The notes under the pieces were generated by a model. It saw nothing but the letters and a program-made list of their open reading frames with translations, made no database searches and had not been told where the DNA came from. A stretch of DNA of 27,820 nt from Chloroflexota bacterium (lineage in GTDB: Bacteria; Chloroflexota; Anaerolineae; Caldilineales; Caldilineaceae). A program made the position numbers and the translations under genes. Location: the NCBI GenBank assembly GCA_003577005.1, contig QEUW01000053.1:1-27820 (forward strand), written 5' to 3'. Positions 21,610 through 27,820 of the stretch are shown piece by piece. The number at the start of each line of letters is the position of its first letter. Within the stretch, counting starts at the first letter, position 1.

Positions 21610-23001
21610 ATGATCGCCGAAAGCAAAGCGAGCGGTATGTCCCGGCGTCAGTTTTTGCAGCGTACGGCAGCGCTGGGGTTTGGGGCGTTCGCCGTGGCCG
21701 CCTGCGCCGTGCCGGTGGCGCCAGGTGCAGCCACGGGCAGCACAACCCAAGAACGGCTTGAACTCAGTTGGGTCACGCCCGCGGCCGTGGGCCTCGAACG
21801 CACGATGTACGAGAACTTTGCCCTCAAATTCCAGGAAGAGAACCCCAATATCCGGCTCAACGTCAGCTTTGAGGCGTGGGGCGACTACATGACCAAGCTT
21901 CCCACCATGCTAGCTGGCGGCGTGATCCCCGACACGATCCACCAGCACATGAGCATCGTGCAGGACTATGCCCACCGCGGTGCGCTGCTCGACCTGGTCC
22001 CCTTTATGGAACGCGACGATGTCAAGGCGGAGGATTACATCCCGGCGCTCTTTGATGCCTTTAGCAACCGCGGCAAGACCTACGGCATCCCCAAAGACAG
22101 CGCAGCCTGGGGGATGTACTACAACAAGACGATGTTCGACGCCGCCGGGCTTTCCTATCCGGCTGACAACTGGACGCTCGACGATTTCCGCACGATGGCG
22201 CTGGCTTTGACATTGGACGAAGAGGGGCGGCCGGCCACCGACCCTAACTTCGACCCAGAGCAAATCAAGCAATGGGGGTTTAACTGGATCATGCCCACGC
22301 CGACGGATAGCGAAAATGCCCGTGGCTTTGTACGCGCCTTTGGCGGGGACTGGTACAACGAGGACTACAGCGAGACCTTGATCACGGATACGGCGGTGCT
22401 CGAGGATTTCCAAATGTTCCACGAGATGCGCTGTATCCAACATACCATCCCGACGCCAGCCCAGGCGCAGGGCCAGGGCGACCCCTTCCGCGCCGGCCTG
22501 ACGGCGATGGCCGTCAGCTTCCATATCATGACCTTTTTCTCCAAACAGGAGAATGTGCAATTCGACTATGATGTCACCTTCTTGCCATCCGGGCCGGGCG
22601 GGCAGTATTCGGTGGTGGGGTGCAGCGGTTGGGCGGTGCCAACCCAGGCGCAACACAAAGAAGAAAGCTGGGAGTTTGTCAAGTACCTGACCAGCCTGCC
22701 GGTGCAGACCTATATCGGCGAGCAGAAGCGGTGGGGGGTCTCTTTGAAAGAGGCCGTAGGTACTATCGAACCTGATGACGGCTATCCCGAACACTTTGCC
22801 ATGGTGCATACTGACCCGTTCAAGGGCATCAGTGAGGTTGACGTGATCGCGTTCAAATTCCCGCCGCAGCAGTCACGCATCCGCGAGATCTACGCCACCG
22901 AGTTCGACGCGATCTGGGCCTGCGCTGGCGACGACATTGAAACCGCAGCGGCCAATGCCAAGCAAGAGATCGACGCACTGTTGGCGGAATTGGATTGGTG
23001 A
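21610..23001 (+). CDS. ABC transporter substrate-binding lipoprotein (family 1)
   Basis: The 463-residue protein starts with a Tat-type signal (MSRRQFLQRTAALGFGAFAV) ending in a lipobox with Cys32 (AVAAC), so it is exported folded and lipid-anchored outside the membrane. The rest is a family-1 solute-binding fold: NFALKFQEENPNIRLNVSFE, YGIPKDSAAWGMYYNKTMFD, GFNWIMPTPTDSENARGFVR, SVVGCSGWAVPTQAQHKEES and WEFVKYLTS. The type usually binds sugars or glycosides. AAAGGAGG precedes the ATG. It is followed by two permease genes; no ATPase gene is present. Confidence 0.93.
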   Translation: MIAESKASGMSRRQFLQRTAALGFGAFAVAACAVPVAPGAATGSTTQERLELSWVTPAAVGLERTMYENFALKFQEENPNIRLNVSFEAWGDYMTKLPTMLAGGVIPDTIHQHMSIVQDYAHRGALLDLVPFMERDDVKAEDYIPALFDAFSNRGKTYGIPKDSAAWGMYYNKTMFDAAGLSYPADNWTLDDFRTMALALTLDEEGRPATDPNFDPEQIKQWGFNWIMPTPTDSENARGFVRAFGGDWYNEDYSETLITDTAVLEDFQMFHEMRCIQHTIPTPAQAQGQGDPFRAGLTAMAVSFHIMTFFSKQENVQFDYDVTFLPSGPGGQYSVVGCSGWAVPTQAQHKEESWEFVKYLTSLPVQTYIGEQKRWGVSLKEAVGTIEPDDGYPEHFAMVHTDPFKGISEVDVIAFKFPPQQSRIREIYATEFDAIWACAGDDIETAAANAKQEIDALLAELDW

Positions 23002-23019
23002 GAGCAAGAGATCGAAGGG

Positions 23020-23106
23020 GATTCGGGGATTGGGAGAGTTAAGGAGGTTTTGACGGGGTACGTTACACGCTCCTCCAATCTCCCGAATCTCACGACAAAA
23101 CCGCCT
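23020..23106 (+). promoter_or_regulatory. Interleaved double-stem structure covering the permease ribosome-binding site
   Basis: Stem 1 pairs ATTCGGG-GATTGG (23021-23033) with CCAATC-t-CCCGAAT (23075-23088). Stem 2 pairs AGGAGGTTTTGAC (23042-23054) with GACAAAACCGCCT (23094-23106), 11 of 13 positions. The order is stem1-stem2-stem1'-stem2', so they form a pseudoknot or exclude each other. AAGGAGG (23041-23047), the only good ribosome-binding site in the gap, lies in stem 2, and the permease ATG (23107) starts right after its 3' arm. This could reduce permease relative to binding-protein synthesis. Confidence 0.5.
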
Positions 23107-24006
23107 ATGGCAATTCTTCGTCTTTCCAAACTACAACGGCGCGAGGCGCTGGATGGGTATCTCTTCATCGCTCCGTGGCTGGCCGGCTTTCTGCTCTGGA
23201 TCGCCGGGCCGATGATCGCATCCATTGTGCTGGCGCTCATGCAGTGGGATCTCTTTAGCCCGCCGCGTTGGGTAGGGTTGGCGAATTTTCAGCGTCTTAC
23301 TACCGACAATCTGGTAGGGATCTCGCTCTGGAACACAGTTTATTACACATTTATCAGCGTACCCTTGCGCATGGTAGTCGCTTTGTGGACAGCGCTGCTG
23401 CTCAACCAGCGCATCCGCGGCCAGGCTTTTTTTCGCACCTTTTTCTATCTGCCGGCGGTGATGCCGGCGGTGGCGAGCGCCATCCTCTGGTTCTGGATCT
23501 TCAACCCGGATATTGGGCTGGCCAATCAGGTGCTGAGCCTGGTGGGTTTGCCCAAACTACAATGGCTGTGGAGCCCAACCACCTCCAAGCCGTCCTTTAT
23601 TCTCATGGGGTTGTGGGAAGTGGGCAATACGATGGTCATCTTTCTGGCCGGCTTGCAGGCGATCCCGGCGTCGCTTTATGAAGCCGCCGACATCGATGGG
23701 GCGAACTGGCGGCACCGGTTTCGCTACGTGACGCTGCCCATGCTCTCGCCGGTGATCCTGTTCAATCTAGTAATTGGGATCATCGGTTCGTTTCAGATCT
23801 TCACCGCCGCCTATCTGCTCACCAACGGCGGGCCGCAGCATTCGACGCTCTTTACGGTGCTCTATCTGTACCGGTTGGGCTTTGAGCAGTTCAACATGGG
23901 CTACGCTTCGGCGGTGGCGTGGATGCTCTTTGTCATTATCCTCGTCTTCTCGCTGATTCAACTGCGGCTGTCGGAGGCGTGGGTTTATTACGAGGGAGGC
24001 GAATAG
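23107..24006 (+). CDS. ABC transporter permease (sugar type, subunit 1)
   Basis: The 299-residue protein has six predicted membrane segments, starting YLFIAPWLAGFLLWIAGPMI, and the permease EAA loop EAADIDGANWRHRFRYVTLP that contacts the ATPase subunit. Layout and length match MalF/UgpA-type permeases of carbohydrate importers. ATG 23107 is chosen because the protein starts there in the family; an in-frame TTG at 23050 would add 19 residues translated through a hairpin and sits only two bases after AAGGAGG. The gene is followed after 2 bp by the second permease. Confidence 0.92.
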   Translation: MAILRLSKLQRREALDGYLFIAPWLAGFLLWIAGPMIASIVLALMQWDLFSPPRWVGLANFQRLTTDNLVGISLWNTVYYTFISVPLRMVVALWTALLLNQRIRGQAFFRTFFYLPAVMPAVASAILWFWIFNPDIGLANQVLSLVGLPKLQWLWSPTTSKPSFILMGLWEVGNTMVIFLAGLQAIPASLYEAADIDGANWRHRFRYVTLPMLSPVILFNLVIGIIGSFQIFTAAYLLTNGGPQHSTLFTVLYLYRLGFEQFNMGYASAVAWMLFVIILVFSLIQLRLSEAWVYYEGGE

Positions 24007-24008
24007 TC

Positions 24009-24911
24009 ATGGCGACCGATGCGCTCGACCGGACGCTTGATGGCAAAGCCACAGCTGGCGTACGGCGCCGGTTTCGCCCGCTGCGCTTCTATCTGGTACG
24101 CGTCTTCCAGTATGCGCTCATGGTGGCGTTGAGCATCATCTTTCTGATCCCGCTCTTCTGGATGGCCTCTACATCGCTCAAACAACAAGGGCAGGTCTTT
24201 GCCTTCCCGCCGGTCTGGATCCCCAACCCGATTATGTGGTCGAACTATGCCGAGGCGCTGGAGCGGGCGCCGCTGCTCATCTGGTTGAGCAATACAGCGA
24301 CCATCACCGTCGTATCGATTGTGGGGCATGTGCTCACCAGTTCCATGGTAGCCTTTGGCTTTGCGCGCTTGCGTTTTCCGGGGCGCAGCGCGCTCTTTAT
24401 CTTGCTGTTGAGCACACTCATGTTGCCGCAAGTGGTGACGCTCATCCCACGCTTTATCCTCTTCCGCTCGCTGGGCTGGCTGGACACCTTTCTGCCCATG
24501 ATTGTGCCCACCTTCTTTGGCGGCAGCGCCTTTGACATCTTTCTGGTGCGCCAATTCTATCTCACTATCCCCAAAGATTTTGACGAGGCGGCGCGCATCG
24601 ACGGCGCCTCGAACTGGACGATCTGGCTGCGCATCGTAGCGCCGCTCTCGACACCGGTGCTGATGGCAATCGCCATCTTCTCCTTTGTCTTTCACTGGAA
24701 CGATTTTATGAACCCGCTGATCTACCTCTTCAGTGAGAACAAAAAGACCCTCTCGCTGGGTCTGCGCGCCTTTATCAGCCCCACCGCGGCCGAATATCAC
24801 CTCAACATGGCCGCCGGTATGTTCCTCGTAATCCCCATGCTGGTCATCTTCTTTATCGGCCAGCGTTACTTTATCCGCGGCGTAGTGATGACCGGCATCC
24901 AGGGGCGCTGA
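24009..24911 (+). CDS. ABC transporter permease (sugar type, subunit 2)
   Basis: The 300-residue protein has a short basic N-terminus, six predicted membrane segments (first: YALMVALSIIFLIPLFWMAS) and the EAA loop EAARIDGASNWTIWLRIVAP. It fits MalG/UgpE-type permeases and would pair with subunit 1 to form the channel. No ATPase gene follows, so a shared multi-sugar ATPase encoded elsewhere (MsmK/UgpC type) must energise the importer if it is functional. An upstream ATG at 23919 would overlap subunit 1 by 88 bp and is rejected. Confidence 0.92.
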   Translation: MATDALDRTLDGKATAGVRRRFRPLRFYLVRVFQYALMVALSIIFLIPLFWMASTSLKQQGQVFAFPPVWIPNPIMWSNYAEALERAPLLIWLSNTATITVVSIVGHVLTSSMVAFGFARLRFPGRSALFILLLSTLMLPQVVTLIPRFILFRSLGWLDTFLPMIVPTFFGGSAFDIFLVRQFYLTIPKDFDEAARIDGASNWTIWLRIVAPLSTPVLMAIAIFSFVFHWNDFMNPLIYLFSENKKTLSLGLRAFISPTAAEYHLNMAAGMFLVIPMLVIFFIGQRYFIRGVVMTGIQGR

Positions 24912-24939
24912 CGGTTGATTTTGAGGCTTCCTCGTATGG

Positions 24940-24971
24940 GGCGCTATCGCTTATAATTGGCCTAGAGCGCC
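24940..24971 (+). promoter_or_regulatory. Possible hybrid-kinase promoter with dyad
   Basis: TATAAT (24952-24957) lies between the inverted arms GGCGCT (24940-24945) and AGCGCC (24966-24971). No -35 box is at a good distance. It is ~113 bp upstream of the kinase start codon, before the long hairpin at 25003-25059. Confidence 0.35.
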
Positions 24972-24990
24972 GCTTCAAATCGAATCCACA

Positions 24991-25059
24991 GAAGCAATTT
25001 GAAAAGGTGGATTGGTGCGTTGCACGCTGCCCGTGCGTGCAACGCACCAATCCACCTTT
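24991..25059. repeat. 25-bp perfect hairpin before the hybrid kinase (palindromic element copy 2)
   Basis: The arms at 25003-25027 and 25035-25059 are exact inverted repeats of 25 bp (core ATTGGTGCGTTGCACGC) with a 7-nt loop. The sequence GAAGCAATTTGAAAAGGTGG (24991-25010) matches the end of the element at 17534-17660 with few changes, and GGTGCGTT/AACGCACC is shared, so both belong to one repeat family; here the right outer arm is missing. The 3' arm ends one base before GGAGG (25060-25064), the ribosome-binding site of the kinase gene. Confidence 0.65.
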
Positions 25060-25069
25060 GGAGGTCCCT

Positions 25070-27325
25070 ATGTTTCAACTTGCCACTGCACCCGAAGCAA
25101 CGCCCGACGACCGCGCTATCTGGCGCGAACTCCAACAGGAATCTATTCGCCGGGTGATCTATCTGCTCGGTGCGTCGGGGATCGGGGTGGTCATTGCCAA
25201 CGAGGCGCGCCGGGGTGAAACAGCCGACAATCTGATCGGGCTGGCGCTCATTTTGCTGGCGGGAGGCGTACTGCTGGCGCTGCAGTGGCGCTATGATCTG
25301 GCCGCCGGCGTGCTCTGTGCCGGCGGCGCCAGTCTGGTGTTGGCGGTGATCGTGCTGCATGGCGATGTCACGCTCATTGGGTTGTGGGCGCTGCCTACCG
25401 CATTGGCAACCCTGCTCATGAGCCCGTGGCTGGGCTTGCTCTTTGCCCTCGGCGCAGGGCTATTGCTGCCCTGGGTGGGGATAGGTATACCCTGGTCGCA
25501 AGTCGCACTGTTGGCGCCGACCTGGGTGACCCTGCTGCTGCTCTGGGTCTTTATCTATGCGGCGCGCCGGGCGATGCGCTGGTCGTGGGACGGCTATGAA
25601 CGAGCGCGCCTCTTGCTTGCCGAAGCGCGCGACCGCCAGGGCGAACTCGAAGAAGTCCGCCACGACCTACTCGAAGCCAATCGCCAGTTGACGCGCATGT
25701 CCAAACGGCTCAACGCGCTCTACCAGGTAGCCGAGGAGGCCCGGCAGGCCAAGGCGCGCTTTGTCGCCAATGTCAGCCACGAATTGCGCACTCCGCTCAA
25801 TATGATCATCGGCTTTAGCGAGATGATCACCCAGGCGCCCCAGGTCTATGGCAGCGAGTTGCCGCCCGCGCTGCTGGCCGATATCACCACCATCCAGCGC
25901 AACAGCCAGCACCTTGCCAGCCTGGTCAACGATGTGCTCGACCTCAGCCAGGCCGAAGCCGGTCGCACCAACCTGACCCGGCAGTGGGTCGATCTGACGG
26001 AGGTGGTTCAGGCTGCTATCACTGCCGTTCAGCCGCTTTTTCAGAGCAAGGGTCTCTTTCTCCGCAACGCGGTCGAGGCGGGGCTGCCATCCGTCTACTG
26101 TGACGAGACCCGCATTCGCCAGGTGATCCTCAACCTGCTCAGCAACGCCGGTCGCTTCACCGAGGTAGGCGGCGTCGAGATAGAGGCCATGACCGACGGC
26201 CACACCGTAACGTTACGGATTGCCGATACCGGACCAGGCATCCCGCCGGAAAAACAGGCATTGGTCTTCGAACCCTTCCAACAGTTGGACAGTTCGCTCC
26301 GCCGCCGCCACGAGGGGAGTGGGCTGGGGTTGAGCATCAGCCGCCAGTTTGTGGAGATGCACGGCGGCAAGATGTGGCTGGAGAGCAAGGTTGGCGCCGG
26401 CACCACCATCTTTGTCCGTCTGCCGGTCGCCATAGCACGCGAATCCGTGGCCAACAATGGCGTACAGCGTTGGTTCAACCCCTACCAACCCTATCACGAG
26501 CGGACTCGACGTTTCAAGGCTCCGCTGCCCGTATTGCGCCCGCGTTATGTTCTGCTCGATCCGGGTCAGACGCTGCACCGGCTGCTGGAACAGTATCTGG
26601 ATGACGCTGAACTGGCGGTGGTGGATACAGCCGGCGAGGCGTATGCGGAGTTAGCCAGCGCGCCAGCCTATGCGCTCCTTGTCAACGATCCTTCGTTGGG
26701 CACAGAAATGAATACGGAACTCTCGTTGGCGCGGTTGCCCTACGGCACCCCCGCCATTCTCTGTTGGGTCCCTGCTCTGGACGCGGTGCACGAACGGCTT
26801 GGCATTGTCGAGTACCTGGTCAAGCCGGTTACGCGCGCTGATTTGCTGGCTGCACTGGAGAAGCTAGGCGACAACATCAAGACAGTCTTATTGGTTGACG
26901 ATGAGCCAGAGGCGCTGCAACTCTTTGGCCGTATATTGGCCTCGTCTCCCCGACACTATCGTATCTTACGCGCCGCCAATGGGCAGCGGGCGCTCGATCT
27001 GATCCGCCAGCGCCGCCCCGACGCCGTCGTCCTCGACCTTGTCATGCCAGAGATGGATGGTTTTGCCGTGCTGCGCGAGATGGCGACCGACCCCTCCCTC
27101 TGCGCTATCCCCACCATTGTACTCTCTTCGCAAGACCCGCTGGGGGATCCCGTGGTGAGCAACCGGTTGACCATCACCAAGGCGGGTGGTCTTTCCATGC
27201 ACGACCTAGTCGCCTTGATCCGCCTGGCCAGCCGCGAACTCGGTGTGGAGGCCAAACTATCAGCACCGCAGGGCACTGCCCAACAGCGAGAGGGCGTAAA
27301 GGCTGGTGAGACCAGTCCGGCTTGA
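25070..27325 (+). CDS. Membrane-bound hybrid histidine kinase
   Basis: The 751-residue protein has an N-terminal membrane domain of about five to six helices (residues ~25-165) with little extracellular sequence, a coiled coil (~175-230), a dimerisation/phosphoacceptor domain with His237 (FVANVSHELRTPLN), and an ATP-binding domain with N box (QVILNLLSNAGRF), G1 (DTGPGIPP) and G2 (GSGLGLSISRQF). A degenerate receiver follows (~490-600): it keeps the final VKPVTRADLLAAL but has ALLVNDP where the phospho-Asp should be. A true receiver ends the protein (~605-725), with VLLVDDE, Asp656 and Lys704. GGAGG lies 5 nt before the ATG. The membrane domain suggests sensing within the membrane; the signal is unknown. 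Confidence 0.92.
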   Translation: MFQLATAPEATPDDRAIWRELQQESIRRVIYLLGASGIGVVIANEARRGETADNLIGLALILLAGGVLLALQWRYDLAAGVLCAGGASLVLAVIVLHGDVTLIGLWALPTALATLLMSPWLGLLFALGAGLLLPWVGIGIPWSQVALLAPTWVTLLLLWVFIYAARRAMRWSWDGYERARLLLAEARDRQGELEEVRHDLLEANRQLTRMSKRLNALYQVAEEARQAKARFVANVSHELRTPLNMIIGFSEMITQAPQVYGSELPPALLADITTIQRNSQHLASLVNDVLDLSQAEAGRTNLTRQWVDLTEVVQAAITAVQPLFQSKGLFLRNAVEAGLPSVYCDETRIRQVILNLLSNAGRFTEVGGVEIEAMTDGHTVTLRIADTGPGIPPEKQALVFEPFQQLDSSLRRRHEGSGLGLSISRQFVEMHGGKMWLESKVGAGTTIFVRLPVAIARESVANNGVQRWFNPYQPYHERTRRFKAPLPVLRPRYVLLDPGQTLHRLLEQYLDDAELAVVDTAGEAYAELASAPAYALLVNDPSLGTEMNTELSLARLPYGTPAILCWVPALDAVHERLGIVEYLVKPVTRADLLAALEKLGDNIKTVLLVDDEPEALQLFGRILASSPRHYRILRAANGQRALDLIRQRRPDAVVLDLVMPEMDGFAVLREMATDPSLCAIPTIVLSSQDPLGDPVVSNRLTITKAGGLSMHDLVALIRLASRELGVEAKLSAPQGTAQQREGVKAGETSPA

Positions 27326-27354
27326 GGAACCTGGCTGTTCCGCCCGGCGTTTTG
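27317..27354 (+). terminator. Weak terminator after the hybrid kinase
   Basis: CCGG (27317-27320) with CCGG (27344-27347) and GGAAC (27326-27330) with GTTCC (27337-27341) form a two-part stem, followed by GTTTTG. It overlaps the kinase stop codon. The stem is interrupted and the T run is short, so the call is weak. Confidence 0.3.
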
Positions 27355-27429
27355 TCCACGGCGTGAAGTCTGTAGTAACGGTAGCGATATGGATCTGGGG
27401 CTACTTGAGTGGAGCAACCAGCGACTTGC

Positions 27430-27820
27430 TCAAAAGTGCGTAGCTTCGATCCGCTCAACAGTTGAGCGAAAGATCTCTGCCCACTCGGGTTTGCCAAAGA
27501 CGGCGGCGCCGCCAAAAATCTGTAAACCCCAACTCGGAGGCTGCGCATCGACTAGGGCAAGCAGGCTTTCGGGAAAGTCGATTGCATCGAGGATCAGCTG
27601 TACCGGGTGCGTAGAAGGCACGAATGCAGACGCCGCAGCGAGAAAGCCGCGCCCCCAGTGCGCTGGCCGACCGCTCTTCTGGGCATAGATCAACGGAGTG
27701 AAGATGTCGATTGCCGGCGCCAACAGGGTATAATCCTGGGCGAAGATGCGTGTAAGGGCGCCGTCAAACTCGGCCGGCGCCCACGGGCACATATAGGCGC
27801 CGATGACACAACCTGGCAGA
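27430..27820 (-). CDS. C-terminal part of an unrecognised protein (possibly TIM-barrel glycosidase-like)
   Basis: The frame is open to the right window edge and ends with TGA at 27430-27432. It gives ~130 residues containing IDIFTPLIYAQKSGRPAHWG, HPVQLILDAIDFPES and PPSWGLQIFGGAAVFGKPEW. The F(T/S)P(L/M)(I/V)Y....GRP pattern recalls hypothetical TIM-barrel proteins related to glycoside hydrolases, but I cannot name a family. ATG 27792 is an internal Met rather than a likely start, because protein-like sequence continues upstream (CVIGAYMCPW). It converges with the hybrid kinase gene. Confidence 0.6.
   Translation of the reverse strand, partial: LPGCVIGAYMCPWAPAEFDGALTRIFAQDYTLLAPAIDIFTPLIYAQKSGRPAHWGRGFLAAASAFVPSTHPVQLILDAIDFPESLLALVDAQPPSWGLQIFGGAAVFGKPEWAEIFRSTVERIEATHF

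Noticed and set aside
21910..22809. 299-codon open frame on the minus strand
   Set aside because: Antisense shadow of the binding-protein gene, which has a signal peptide, lipobox and family motifs.
27452..27468. Palindrome CGCTCAACAGTTGAGCG
   Set aside because: It lies within coding sequence of the last gene and no regulatory context is visible.

Overview
The window looks like chromosomal DNA from a Chloroflexota bacterium, probably of the Anaerolineae/Caldilineae type. This is inference from moderately high GC, the family mix (family-1 sugar-type ABC uptake operon, PhyH, RraA-like, AAA/DUF4143 ATPase, membrane hybrid kinase) and the many palindromic intergenic repeats; no rRNA or tRNA is present to settle it. 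About 33 coding units are supported, most in the first 18 kb on the minus strand.

1-6.5 kb: the 3' end of a phytanoyl-CoA dioxygenase-like gene (+), then minus-strand genes for a PhnB-type VOC protein, an AraC-type regulator, a DUF1697 protein, a DUF4143 ATPase with an 18-bp dyad just upstream, and a half-size UvrA-like ABC protein. A 132-bp MITE with a 9-bp target duplication and broken gene ends follow.

6.2-12.4 kb: an uninterrupted minus-strand run of small soluble one-domain genes: three RibD/DHFR-like reductases (one broken), a ClbS/DfsB-type protein, four SRPBCC/AHSA1 proteins, an alpha/beta hydrolase and a helix-hairpin-helix protein. At its head is an ArsR repressor with a clear sigma-70 promoter and a 26-bp operator-like dyad. 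One junction carries a 58-bp structure with both 7-bp core sites of an integron attC site; a weaker relative lies near 1.3 kb.

12.6-19.3 kb: an AraC regulator with a LysE exporter (+), then a minus-strand group (alpha/beta hydrolase, DoxX, MFS exporter, a chimeric PPOX-VOC protein, DUF2277, GyrI-like). An HxlR regulator (+) is divergent from the hydrolase, with good promoters for both.

19.3-27.8 kb: a response regulator with a degenerate histidine-kinase-like middle (-); a four-gene operon of an RraA-like protein, a Tat-exported lipoprotein binding protein and two permeases (+, no ATPase gene); a 751-residue hybrid histidine kinase with an extra degenerate receiver (+); and the C-terminal part of an unrecognised protein (-).

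The most unusual layer is intergenic. Several gene junctions hold long hairpins, many built of iterated 8-10 bp units and placed just upstream of a start codon. One of them, between the binding-protein and permease genes, interleaves two stems and can pair with the only good ribosome-binding site. All functions here are read from sequence motifs; no database search was possible.
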